Source of the DNA: JAKZVK01 sp965248255
Lineage (GTDB): Bacteria > Acidobacteriota > Terriglobia > Bryobacterales > UBA6623
NCBI GenBank assembly: GCA_965248255.1
Contig: CBDFIW010000001.1
Span: 744,001-808,000 of the forward strand
Direction: 5' to 3'
DNA length: 64,000 bases
Of this stretch, positions 19,030 through 28,330 are shown in pieces. The notes beneath the pieces were generated by a model. The model saw nothing but the letters and a program-made list of their open reading frames with translations. It did not search any database and was not told where the DNA came from. How positions within the stretch are numbered: position 1 is the stretch's first letter; the number at the start of each line of letters is the position of its first letter. Position numbers and translations under genes: made by a program.

Positions 19030-20088
19030 TCAGTAGCTCTGGGTGTGAGGCCCTGATAGGGGCATCCCTCCTTGTTGTTTGAGCCCGACGAGGGTGGCGC
19101 TGCGGCTCGACAAGGCCTCGTGATTCGTATTTCGTGATTCGTGGTGCGGGTGGAGTGGAGCGTAAGCGTTCCAGCCCATTGATTCCAAGTAGCTTCGGCG
19201 AGATTGGGTTCGTCTTGTTCCCGCGACCCTGCCTGGGGTGGACGGGCCCGCTAATCGTGATTCGTGTCTCGGGCGGAGCGGTTCGTCCGCACTCCAGGTA
19301 CCGGTGGACGGAGCGCTGCGCGGGGGCTGGGCGCTGGTCGTGGGCAGAGCGCTACTCGTGGACTGGGAGGAACGGCCGCGGATCTCAGAACCGAGATCCG
19401 CGCTACGGGCCGCGGATGGAGTGTTTGCGCGGAAGCCGATGGGACGGCTGGCGGTCTGCGCTACCGCGGCGGGTGGCTCGTAGCGGGTCGGTTGCGGTTC
19501 CAGCGGATCGGGGGTGTTGTAGGGGTCCGGGTCGGTGACGCTCGGACGGTGGATGGCCCCGGTCTTGGGGTCGATGTTCTCGCGGTAGCGGGCTTCCTCG
19601 GCCCGCAGTTTCCCGATCATGTTCAAAGCCCGCAGCTGGTTGCGGCTCATGTGCGTTTGGTAGCGGGCCAGGTTGGCCAGGGCTTGGGTGCGGTCGGCCA
19701 TGCTCTTGCCCAGAAGCTGGTTCTCGCCGTCGCGATCGGGGAGGATGGTGTCGGGGGCCCATTTCCTGGTGTCACGGTTGGTGTACGCATGTTGGTGGCT
19801 GACCAAACCGGCTTCGATGCGGGTGATGCGGCGCAGACGCCACTCGGCGTCGGCGATCTGGCGCACGAGGGCGAATTCGATGGCGTTCTTGGGGAAGATG
19901 TTCTCTTCGAGTAGTTGGAATTGGCGGTCGTACTCTGCGGGGTCCTCGTCGGCCATGACGGCGTCACGGGCGAGGAGGCCGTGCTTGAGGCCGTTTTGTG
20001 AACTGCGGGCTTTGCCTTCCTCGGTGCGGGGACCGGTGGATTTCTTGGCGTTTTGACGGTTCGCCTTCCGTTGTGCTTCTGTTGCCAT
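19030..20088 (-). CDS. Conserved hypothetical protein (STGPRTEEGKA family)
   Basis: The start at 20088 (MATEAQRKANRQN) follows GGAGGAACAATC, a good ribosome site. The N-terminal third carries a signature common in Acidobacteria and Planctomycetes proteins of unknown role: NRQNAKKSTGPRTEEGKARS, then NGLKHGLLA. It is followed by a helical region (ENIFPKNAIEFALVRQIADAEWRLRR). The C-terminal 150 residues are low-complexity (Ser, Thr, Pro, Arg) and include echoes such as HESRNTNHEA, suggesting readthrough into repeat-like DNA. Confidence 0.65.
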   Translation of the reverse strand: MATEAQRKANRQNAKKSTGPRTEEGKARSSQNGLKHGLLARDAVMADEDPAEYDRQFQLLEENIFPKNAIEFALVRQIADAEWRLRRITRIEAGLVSHQHAYTNRDTRKWAPDTILPDRDGENQLLGKSMADRTQALANLARYQTHMSRNQLRALNMIGKLRAEEARYRENIDPKTGAIHRPSVTDPDPYNTPDPLEPQPTRYEPPAAVAQTASRPIGFRANTPSAARSADLGSEIRGRSSQSTSSALPTTSAQPPRSAPSTGTWSADEPLRPRHESRLAGPSTPGRVAGTRRTQSRRSYLESMGWNAYAPLHPHHESRNTNHEALSSRSATLVGLKQQGGMPLSGPHTQSY

Positions 20089-20185
20089 GATTGTTCCTCC
20101 AGAAAGCAAAAAGCCGAGCGGGGCTCGGCTCGGCACGCCACGGGCGTGCGGCAGGTCGAACGGTATTTACGGTGATGAGCGGCGG

Positions 20186-20290
20186 TCCAACGCCCCTTTC
20201 AGGGCTGGAGAGGTATAGGCGGGAGGGACCCTGGGTTTCGGCTTCGCCTTCACCCAGGGCTGACATCCGGTCGCCGCGCGGCTAAGCCAG
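20186..20290. repeat. Dispersed intergenic repeat, family 1, copy 1
   Basis: It contains CCTTTCAGGGCTGGAGAGG and CCCAGGGCTGACATCCG with an internal palindrome (CCCTGGGTTT…CACCCAGGG). The same order of motifs occurs at 28195-28290. Confidence 0.6.
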
Positions 20291-20362
20291 AACTTGGGCT
20301 TGAAAAGGGCTCCGTCCTGCTCCGTCCCCTTTTGGTCTTTTGGTCCCTTTTGGTCCGTTACG

Positions 20363-20528
20363 TCATCTGCCGGGCGTCACGCGATCACGGAGTTTGTTCT
20401 CCAGTAACTCGAGTTTCGATCGTACCTCGTTCTCCGGGACGAGGTCTCGGTCCCACTTTTCTTTGAGCTGCCACAGCACGAGTAGCTCGTCGTTCAGCTT
20501 TTCCTCGACGAAGATGTCGGACCAACTA
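20363..20528 (-). pseudogene. Membrane protein of the NTPase operon, C-terminal fragment (2 of 2)
   Basis: The last 55 codons are charged and helical (FVEEKLNDELLVLWQLKEKW … KLELLENKLRDRV, coiled-coil-like) and end at TGA. Removing IS630 copy B and one TA joins SSPGSS to SWSDIFVEEK in frame, giving 293 aa in all. Confidence 0.75.
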
Positions 20529-21622
20529 TTGACTCCCGCATAATATAGAGTCAGTCAAAACAAAGAGAAGACTGTTTCCAGAAGGCCGTGATCAAACGCG
20601 GTTTGCGGTACATGCGGCGGAGTGCCTTGCGGGCCCGCTCGTTCAGCTCGCCGTAGTCTTTCGGGCAGACGTTCGGCAACTCGTGCTGCTTCCAGTAAGC
20701 CCAGATGTATTCCACCGGATTCAACTCCGGCGCATAGGGTGGCAAGTACTCGGTTGCGATGTGGCCTTCGGAGAGTTCGATGAACTCTTGCACCAGGCGG
20801 CTACGGTGCGCCGGCAGCCGATCCCAGACGATCAGCAGCGGGCGATCGATATGACGTACCAACGCCTTGAGAAAGTCGGTCACTTGCTCTTTGCCGATCG
20901 CACCGGGATAGAGCCGGAAGTAGAAGTTACGCAGCGTCAGCCCCGCCGAGACGGAAAGCTTCTCCCAGTTGAAGTTAAACTGCAGCACCGGTGTTTGGCC
21001 ACGTGGCGCCCAGGTGCGGCAGCGATGCGGCTTCTGACTCAATCCGCTTTCGTCGATGAAGACGAGCGTACGGCCTTCGTTTTGGGCTTTTTTTTAATGC
21101 GCTTCCAGGTCTTGCGCTTCCAGGTGCGGATCCGCTCTTCGTTGCGCTCGCGCGCCTTTCCGGCCGGGCGTTGCGGGCTCCAGTCGAGCGCTCGCAGGAT
21201 CTTCCAGGCGTGGCCTGCGTGGTATGCGACCCCGAACTCGTCTCCGGTCAGCCGAGCCACCCGCGGACAGCTCCACAGGGGCGTTGGGAAGCCGTGGGCT
21301 TCCGGGCCTTCCAGCAGCAGCGACGTCAGGCGTTCGCGTTGTGCGGCATCGAGGAGCGGCTTGCGTCCGGCGCGCCCGGCCTGGCGGAGTCCGGCCGCAC
21401 CCTGCTCGCGGTATTGCCGCCGCCACTCACTGACGGTTTGGCGAGCGACGTTCAGCCGTCTCGCCGTCTCGGACTGATTGTGGCCTTGGTGGAGCAGCCG
21501 CATCGCTTCGAAACGGCGCTTCTCCAGCGCCTTGAAATCCCGCTTCACACCTTTGGGGTTGCCCATACATATATAGATGCTCCACACTGTCAAAAAGTGT
21601 CATAATAATTTGCGGGATTCAA
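20529..21622 (-). mobile_element. IS630-type element, copy B, 1,094 bp
   Basis: Same ends as copy A (TTGACTCCCGCA / TGCGGGATTCAA), TA duplicated at 20527-20528 and 21623-21624, A8 run present. It sits inside the membrane-protein gene of the NTPase operon. Confidence 0.94.
20551..21566 (-). CDS. IS630 transposase (-1 frameshift), copy B
   Basis: The HTH half starts at 21566 (MGNPKGVKRDF) and the DDE half ends at 20551. The A8-G run holds A AAA AAG in zero-frame phase; a -1 slip reads on into AQNEGRTLVFIDESG, giving a transposase of about 338 aa. It carries Thr at the LTGDEF site, as in copies A and E. Confidence 0.88.
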
Positions 21623-22340
21623 TAGATGACCCCGGGCTGGATATGAATTCTGGTAGCGCAAAACCCTTGATTCCGTGGTCTAACATGAAAGCGAACTGCT
21701 GAACTACCGAAACAACTGATGCAACCGCGTCCCTCCGGCGCTTATTGGCCTCCCGACGATTGTCGATAACAGAGCGGATCAGGACCCCGATACTTGTTAA
21801 AAGTGCTCCGACTACCGGAGCAACAAGCGGAGGTAGAATCCTCAACAGCGGATTCTCCCTCGCTGGGCTAGCTGTTTCCACCGCCGCTGAATCAGTCATG
21901 GTAGAACGGCCCTCGCTGTCATAGACAACTACGACGCCCACCTTACGGCCCCGGCCGCGCGCGATAGCGCTAAGTTCCTTTACGGCAGAACCGCCGCCCA
22001 GCTCCCCGCCTCCCAGTCGGGTGCTTCGGTTATCCAGGAACGCCTCCCAGCGGCGCGCATGTTCCGACGCCCACGGAAGTTCAACCAAGAATCGCACTTC
22101 ATCGCCGTCCTGCACTACTGGCGTCACTGCTAGCATACGTGCCCTACTAGCAGGCACCAAATCCACTTTCTCCGCTCCCACCCTCTTTTTAGCCGCTCCG
22201 GGCAGCACTTCACCAACAGAAACTCCCGCTACGAGCCAGATCACCACGGCAAACCAAGTGGCCCAGCCGCGACAACGCCGGACCACCGTATCGTCTCTAG
22301 CTGAGCCGAAGCCCTGGCCTTCATGTAATGCAATGCTCAT
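21623..22340 (-). pseudogene. Membrane protein of the NTPase operon, N-terminal fragment (1 of 2)
   Basis: The ATG at 22340 overlaps the NTPase stop as TGATG, so the two genes are coupled. The protein has a membrane helix at about residues 27-47 (WATWFAVVIWLVAGVSV), a predicted extracytoplasmic beta-rich domain of about 115 residues (VRFLVELPW, KVGVVVVYDSEG) and a second helix at about 167-190 (PPLVAPVVGALLTSIGVLI). A cytosolic basic and coiled tail follows (DNRREANKRRRDAV). I recognise no family. Cut by IS630 copy B. Confidence 0.7.
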
Positions 22341-22779
22341 CAACCTAAATACACCCGCTTTAGGTCCACATCGATCGTCTTCCTAGCTTTCCTCGCTCGT
22401 TCCTCAATAACGCCTCTATCGATCAAGCCGGCGTACAACTTGTTAAGGACATCGAATTCTTCGTACATTGCCTGTTTAATGGCCTTGAAGTTTGGCAGTC
22501 CGACTTCCTCCATCCTCAATCGCCGAAATACTTTCTCGTAAACCACCAATTCGTACTGCCACGCCGACTCCAAAATCTCGAGAAGCAATAAAACCTGACG
22601 GGCCTTCAGCTTGATCATGGCACGCAGCCCTTCATCGTACATATCACCGAACTGAACCAAATAGCCGTAGTCCGGATGCTCTGGTCGGAATCTGAACTCC
22701 CTTATGACCGACCTTGGAATAGGCAGAAGGTCATCATCTACCACCAACTGTCGATATACAAATGTTTCAAATATATGAT
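22340..22779 (-). pseudogene. P-loop NTPase, C-terminal fragment (3 of 3)
   Basis: The 146 residues hold helical segments and an apparent winged-helix-like end (LPNFKAIKQAMYEEFDVLNK, IDRGVIEER). Such C-terminal winged helices are common in AAA/STAND-type ATPases. Removing IS1595 copy 2 (with one TATATGAT) and IS630 copy C (with one TA) joins ALHGL to NHIFETFVYRQL in frame. Confidence 0.7.
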
Positions 22780-23808
22780 ACTGGGGTATTTACTTGACTC
22801 AGGTGACCCCTACATCTTGTGGTCGACAGAAGCAGCATTTTCAGTGCCGCCGATGATGGACTTGTATGGCACGGGGTCGATGGCGACCGCCTGTTGCACA
22901 AGTCGATAGAAGAGCTTCCCTCGGCTGCGAGAGTTGCGTCGATTAAAGCGGAAGGTAAACTCGTCCAGGTAGTAGTCCAGATGCTCGGGGTTGACGGCCC
23001 CCTGATGCGTCCCCAGCAGCCAACGCTTCAAAAGCGACGCCACGCGGTGCACTCGGGGCAGCAGCTTCGAGGCCGACTCCGGCCCCTCATCGAGGAACGT
23101 TACTTCGTGCCGGTAGCCGCGCTTCTGTAGCGGCTCATAGCCCAGCCAGCCGTCGGTATGAACCGTGCTGCCCCGTTCAATCGCTTCTTCGGCAAAGGGC
23201 ATCAAGCTTTCTGCGCTCGCATCCCGGACTCTGCGCATCCGAAGCCGTCCCGTTCCCCTGCCGTCCTCCTGGGCGGCGATGGCAATCAACGATTTGGTAT
23301 AGGTCTGGCGACCGCGCACGCCCTCTTCTGGGCTGCCCCAGTACGTCTCGTCCACCTCCACACGGCCGCTGAGGCGGTCGCGACCGGGGCGCACCATGGC
23401 GCGGCGCAACTTGTGCAGCCAGCTCCAGGCCGTCTTGTAGCTGCCCAGCCCCAAGACCCGCTGCAGCCCCAGGGCACTCACTCCGTTTTTCTGACTGGTC
23501 ACCCACCAGATGGCTCGCAACCACAGCCGCAGGGGCTGACGAGTGTCCTGGAACACCGTGCCAGCGGTGACCGAGGTCTGCCGACCGCAGCCCGAGCACT
23601 CCCACAGCCCTTGCCGGACCGGCCAAGCCGCGCCGTGTCCGCAGCGCGGACAGCGGAATCCTTCCGGCCAGCGCAGCTGGAACAGATAATCCCGACAAGC
23701 CTCCTCCGTCGCAAAGCGGGCCTCGAACTCAGCCAAGTTCCGCGGATAGTCCTCCATCGCACCGCATACTACATCTTGGGGCTACCTGAGTCAAGTAAAT
23801 ACCCCATT
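22780..23808 (-). mobile_element. IS1595-family element, copy 2, 1,029 bp
   Basis: Same ends and length as copy 1. The 8-bp duplication TATATGAT is at 22772-22779 and 23809-23816. The right-hand duplication directly abuts the TA of IS630 copy C. Confidence 0.95.
22810..23757 (-). CDS. IS1595-family transposase, copy 2
   Basis: The 315-aa product is identical in sequence to copy 1. At least one silent difference is visible (an Arg codon CGA to CGG in the QRVLGLG segment), showing two real, very recent copies and not a collapsed assembly. Confidence 0.93.
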   Translation of the reverse strand: MEDYPRNLAEFEARFATEEACRDYLFQLRWPEGFRCPRCGHGAAWPVRQGLWECSGCGRQTSVTAGTVFQDTRQPLRLWLRAIWWVTSQKNGVSALGLQRVLGLGSYKTAWSWLHKLRRAMVRPGRDRLSGRVEVDETYWGSPEEGVRGRQTYTKSLIAIAAQEDGRGTGRLRMRRVRDASAESLMPFAEEAIERGSTVHTDGWLGYEPLQKRGYRHEVTFLDEGPESASKLLPRVHRVASLLKRWLLGTHQGAVNPEHLDYYLDEFTFRFNRRNSRSRGKLFYRLVQQAVAIDPVPYKSIIGGTENAASVDHKM

Positions 23809-23818
23809 TATATGATTA

Positions 23819-24912
23819 TTGACTCCCGCATAATATAGAGTCAGTCAAAACAAAGAGAAGACTGTTTCCAGAAGGCCGTGATCAAACGCGGTTTGCGGTA
23901 CATGCGGCGGAGTGCCTTGCGGGCCCGCTCGTTCAGCTCGCCGTAGTCTTTCGGACAGACGTTCGGCAACTCGTGCTGCTTCCAGTAAGCCCAGATGTAT
24001 TCCACCGGATTCAACTCCGGCGCATAGGGTGGCAAGTACTCGGTTGCGATGTGGCCTTCGGAGAGTTCGATGAACTCTTGCACCAGGCGGCTACGGTGCG
24101 CCGGCAGCCGATCCCAGACGATCAGCAGCGGGCGATCGATATGACGTACCAACGCCTTGAGAAAGTCGGTCACTTGCTCTTTGCCGATCGCACCGGGATA
24201 GAGCCGGAAGTAGAAGTTACGCAGCGTCAGCCCCGCCGAGACGGAAAGCTTCTCCCAGTTGAAGTTAAACTGCAGCACCGGTGTTTGGCCACGTGGCGCC
24301 CAGGTGCGGCAGCGATGCGGCTTCTGACTCAATCCGCTTTCGTCGATGAAGACGAGCGTACGGCCTTCGTTTTGGGCTTTTTTTTAATGCGCTTCCAGGT
24401 CTTGCGCTTCCAGGTGCGGATCCGCTCTTCGTTGCGCTCGCGCGCCTTTCCGGCCGGGCGTTGCGGGCTCCAGTCGAGCGCTCGCAGGATCTTCCAGGCG
24501 TGGCCTGCGTGGTATGCGACCCCGAACTCGTCTCCGATCAGCCGAGCCACCCGCGGACAGCTCCACAGGGGCGTTGGGAAGCCGTGGGCTTCCGGGCCTT
24601 CCAGCAGCAGCGACGTCAGGCGTTCGCGTTGTGCGGCATCGAGGAGCGGCTTGCGTCCGGCGCGCCCGGCCTGGCGGAGTCCGGCCGCACCCTGCTCGCG
24701 GTATTGCCGCCGCCACTCACTGACGGTTTGGCGAGCGACGTTCAGCCGTCTCGCCGTCTCGGACTGATTGTGGCCTTGGTGGAGCAGCCGCATCGCTTCG
24801 AAACGGCGCTTCTCCAGCGCCTTGAAATCCCGCTTCACACCTTTGGGGTTGCCCATACATATATAGATGCTCCACACTGTCAAAAAGTGTCATAATAATT
24901 TGCGGGATTCAA
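23819..24912 (-). mobile_element. IS630-type element, copy C, 1,094 bp
   Basis: TA duplicated at 23817-23818 and 24913-24914. A8 run present. Inserted in the NTPase gene immediately next to the IS1595 duplication. Confidence 0.94.
23841..24856 (-). CDS. IS630 transposase (-1 frameshift), copy C
   Basis: Same two-frame design as copy B with A AAA AAG in phase. It has Ile at the LIGDEF site, as in copies D and F, so C, D and F form one subgroup and A, B and E another. Confidence 0.88.
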
Positions 24913-25545
24913 TAAGCCCGTGCAGTGCTCTCTTCGATGCCCCTAGCGAAGAGACTTCCAACGCCTCTAGATCGTCTGTTGGCCTTCCTCCTAACTCGAT
25001 CAGATTCAACGTGCCCCCCGTGCCAGACATAACTGATAAACAAGAGCGCACCAATCCTTCTTCGAACACGCCCGCCTTCTCTGCGTCCTTTGCGTCGCTC
25101 AATGAGAATAGCTCAATTGCTCTCGTAGGCTTCACCGTCTCTCCTTCCTCTTGTTTTCTACATATGTATCTCAAGATCAGATACTTAAGAAAGTATGTAT
25201 GACGATGGGTCTTCGGATAGCCACGCTTCACATCGCCTTCTTGAAAGTTGACCAAATAGACGTTTGGAAACCCGCATTCGCTTTCACTAAAGCTTCGCTT
25301 ACCATCCAACATGAAAGCAATTAGGCCGACAGCATTATGCTTGAGAAATCGTCGCAATCCCGCTTTTGATCCCGGTCGAGTGGCACGTTCCTGCATCCAG
25401 CTATACTGTGTGAGAAAATCCATCAGGTCTTGGAGCCCACAGCTTGCTAGAGCTTGGAGATGCTCTATGAGTTTCTGTTCACTCTTGTCCTCACTCGAAA
25501 CGTCCTCCGTGCTCTCCATGAGGACATCGGCGACAAGCGGCTCTA
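24913..25545 (-). pseudogene. P-loop NTPase, middle fragment (2 of 3)
   Basis: These 211 codons are open on both sides and begin and end exactly at IS630 TA targets. The sequence is mixed helical and strand (LASCGLQDLMDFLTQYSWMQ, VGLIAFMLDGKRSF, VYLVNFQEGDV). The FMLDGK segment could be part of the NTPase core. Joining to fragment 1 restores STLLNL-EPLVADVLMES. Confidence 0.7.
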
Positions 25546-26639
25546 TTGAATCCCGCAAATTATTATGACACTTTTTGACAGTGTGGAGCATCTATATATG
25601 TATGGGCAACCCCAAAGGTGTGAAGCGGGATTTCAAGGCGCTGGAGAAGCGCCGTTTCGAAGCGATGCGGCTGCTCCACCAAGGCCACAATCAGTCCGAG
25701 ACGGCGAGACGGCTGAACGTCGCTCGCCAAACCGTCAGTGAGTGGCGGCGGCAATACCGCGAGCAGGGTGCGGCCGGACTCCGCCAGGCCGGGCGCGCCG
25801 GACGCAAGCCGCTCCTCGATGCCGCACAACGCGAACGCCTGACGTCGCTGCTGCTGGAAGGCCCGGAAGCCCACGGCTTCCCAACGCCCCTGTGGAGCTG
25901 TCCGCGGGTGGCTCGGCTGATCGGAGACGAGTTCGGGGTCGCATACCACGCAGGCCACGTCTGGAAGATCCTGCGAGCGCTCGACTGGAGCCCGCAACGC
26001 CCGGCCGGAAAGGCGCGCGAGCGCAACGAAGAGCGGATCCGCACCTGGAAGCGCAAGACCTGGAAGCGCATTAAAAAAAAGCCCAAAACGAAGGCCGTAC
26101 GCTCGTCTTCATCGACGAAAGCGGATTGAGTCAGAAGCCGCATCGCTGCCGCACCTGGGCGCCACGTGGCCAAACACCGGTGCTGCAGTTTAACTTCAAC
26201 TGGGAGAAGCTTTCCGTCTCGGCGGGGCTGACGCTGCGTAACTTCTACTTCCGGCTCTATCCCGGTGCGATCGGCAAAGAGCAAGTGACCGACTTTCTCA
26301 AGGCGTTGGTACGTCATATCGATCGCCCGCTGCTGATCGTCTGGGATCGGCTGCCGGCGCACCGTAGCCGCCTGGTGCAAGAGTTCATCGAACTCTCCGA
26401 AGGCCACATCGCAACCGAGTACTTGCCACCCTATGCGCCGGAGTTGAATCCGGTGGAATACATCTGGGCTTACTGGAAGCAGCACGAGTTGCCGAACGTC
26501 TGTCCGAAAGACTACGGCGAGCTGAACGAGCGGGCCCGCAAGGCACTCCGCCGCATGTACCGCAAACCGCGTTTGATCACGGCCTTCTGGAAACAGTCTT
26601 CTCTTTGTTTTGACTGACTCTATATTATGCGGGAGTCAA
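25546..26639 (+). mobile_element. IS630-type element, copy D, 1,094 bp
   Basis: TA duplicated at 25544-25545 and 26640-26641. Orientation is opposite to copies B and C. A8 run present. Confidence 0.94.
25602..26617 (+). CDS. IS630 transposase (-1 frameshift), copy D
   Basis: HTH half from ATG 25602, DDE half to 26617, slippery A AAA AAG in phase. It differs from copy C by one residue seen here (GHVWKIL instead of GHAWKIL). Confidence 0.88.
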
Positions 26640-27197
26640 TAAGTTTAGCAGTGTGGACCGGCGGCTGGTTACCCTAAGAAGTTTCTCGACAAGTGTGTCG
26701 AACATGTCGCTATACGTGACACGCGCGGTGGTCAACTCGTGCAGGATATCAACAGACAGAAACCATATGTGGTGTTTAGCGAGCAGGTCGGAACCGTATT
26801 GGGTAATGAGGTAATTCAGAAAAGTGCTTTTGCCGAGGCCGACACCGCCAAGGAGGAAAAAGAGGTTATTGTGGCGCCGGCTGACTGAGGCTGCCAGCAC
26901 TTCTGATACGAATTCGTCGTGGCCGATAGTACGCTTGCCGCCGCGACTGTTTCGGACGTTCATTTCGACGTAATAGCGGTCGAAGAAGCTGAGCGCCACG
27001 AAGTCCCCAGATGGCATGGGCTGACGCTCGGACGGCCCGGCGATAGGGCGATCGAAGACGGCGTGCTGGCTACTGAACGCTTGCTGTACGATGTCGCCGT
27101 AGATGCGGTCTACTTTGTCCGATGCGGCAGGGATCGCCTGTCTATGGGCCGGTCGGGGTCGGCGCTGTATAAGGTGTGTTGCTTCACGGGTGGTCAT
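26640..27197 (-). pseudogene. P-loop NTPase, N-terminal fragment (1 of 3) with Walker A
   Basis: The fragment holds a Walker A motif, LGGVGLGKSTFLNYLI (about residues 116-131), and a hydrophobic strand WFLSVDILHEL, a possible Walker B. Before it lies a linker with DFVALSFFDRYYVEM. With copies C and D of IS630 and IS1595 copy 2 removed, the three parts add to 1,629 nt, exactly 543 codons with one terminal stop (542 aa). The membrane protein follows with a TGATG overlap. The family is not recognised beyond P-loop NTPase. ATPase/membrane-protein pairs on islands are often defence or stress modules; that role is inference. Confidence 0.75.
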
Positions 27198-27299
27198 CGG
27201 TATTTGAACGCGGATTTGCTGTTAGCCCTCCTGAAATGAGAGGAGAGGATAGCATGGGCGACGGCTGCGATGCAACCTGTTCGTGCTCCTCTTGTCGCC

Positions 27300-27514
27300 G
27301 CCCAATAGAAATGTCCCCTTGGGCGCTAAGCTCTTGAGCCCTTTCGCCTTGTTGAACCGAGTGCGGTTTTTGCGACGGCGAGGGAGCAGTCAAGGGCGAG
27401 CCCGTTGGGCTTGGCTTTGCGGACCCTTGACGGTTCCCTCGGCGTCGCCATGATCAGCCTGCAGGGCGAAGGGCCGACCACGAACCTGATCCAGAGGGGA
27501 CATTTCTATTGGGC
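27300..27514. mobile_element. MITE-like element with 19-bp perfect inverted repeats
   Basis: GCCCAATAGAAATGTCCCC (27300-27318) is repeated exactly inverted at 27496-27514, and a related motif GGGGACAATTTGATTGGGC follows at 27521. The interior of about 180 bp has no transposase. A short direct repeat (CTGTTCGTGCTCCTCT) lies outside on both sides, near 27277 and 27550. The ends look like those of an IS21-like element, so this is probably a non-autonomous remnant. Confidence 0.65.
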
Positions 27515-27775
27515 GCAAAAGGGGACAATTTGATTGGGCTACAACACCTGTTCGTGCTCCTCTCACGTCCGATGCTCCTTGGGCTCCTGCGTCGGACGGC
27601 TGACTGGGAAGTCGGTCATCGTTCGGTATTGTCTGTCCATGGCAGTGTCCCTCGTGGCAGGATGGGCGGCGGCTCAAGGCACTCTATGGAAAGCCCCGCG
27701 GCAGCCTGGTCTTCCAAGCCGTATGAGTCTCAGGAGCGGAGTCGGTCGACAGCCGGCCTCATTGAATCATGACGC

Positions 27776-27981
27776 AGCGGTCGGGCGGGCAGCTCTGGGG
27801 TCTCCGTTGCGAGGGACTCGCCGCTGAGCGACTGGAGGAACTCGACAAGCACGTCGCTCTGAGAGTAGCTCTGCCCCAGCAGCAGCTCAACATCGAGAGC
27901 TAAACCGTCCGGCCCGCGTTGCGGAACCCGGCGGTAGAGCTCGACGACGTCGAACAGTGTTTCCCATGAGCCGTCGTGCAC
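27776..27981 (-). pseudogene. Di-haem cytochrome c peroxidase, C-terminal remnant
   Basis: MHDGSWETLFDVVELYRR and a terminal VLVEFLQSLSGE match the last 60 residues of MauG/CCP-type peroxidases (usual form YMHDGS.TLEEVV..Y and L..FL.SLTG). Nothing of the haem-binding domains is present. A small fragment only. Confidence 0.6.
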
Positions 27982-28068
27982 TCCGAGGGTTCAAAAGAGC
28001 GTGAACTAGGGTGGCGAGCGAAGGAAGTCCCGGACCTTGGGCCGGCGACGGGGCGAGGGCTGGGCGGA

Positions 28069-28100
28069 GCCGGGTGGACGCAGCGGTCCACCCCTACGAC
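28069..28100. repeat. GC-rich stem-loop repeat (family 2)
   Basis: GTGGACGCAGCGGTCCACCCCTAC is a compact hairpin followed by CCCCTAC. Related hairpins lie at 29321-29346, 29374-29400 and 30684-30710. Confidence 0.6.
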
Positions 28101-28137
28101 GGTCCCGAAGTGGGTGGGGTGGGTGGAGGGAGAGGTC

Positions 28138-28168
28138 CCGGGGTTGACACCCCGGGCCAGTATTAAGG
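28138..28168. repeat. Palindromic repeat (family 3)
   Basis: CCCGGGGTTGACACCCCGGG is followed by CCAGTATTAA. The same tail follows the palindrome at 63927-63955. Confidence 0.55.
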
Positions 28169-28194
28169 GAATGTGTTCCAGCGGTGATGGACGG

Positions 28195-28290
28195 TCCGAC
28201 GACCTTTCAGGGCTGCGAAGGTGTAGGGGGCTGGGGACTCTGGGTTGCGGCTTTGCCTTCGCCCAGGGCTGACATCCGACGCCGCTTCGT
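28195..28290. repeat. Dispersed intergenic repeat, family 1, copy 2
   Basis: CCTTTCAGGGCTGCGAAGG, then an imperfect palindrome around CTGGGTTGCGGCTTTGCC, then CCCAGGGCTGACATCCG, in the same order as at 20186-20290. Confidence 0.6.
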
Positions 28291-28330
28291 GGATAGGCCA
28301 AGCCGGCGTGCGTGATATCCTGATGGCACT

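Noticed and set aside
18790..19056. Short ORFs after the IS3 element, considered as the missing N-terminus of the GH19-like gene
   Set aside because: No GH19 motif on either strand, and joining across IS3 does not restore a frame.
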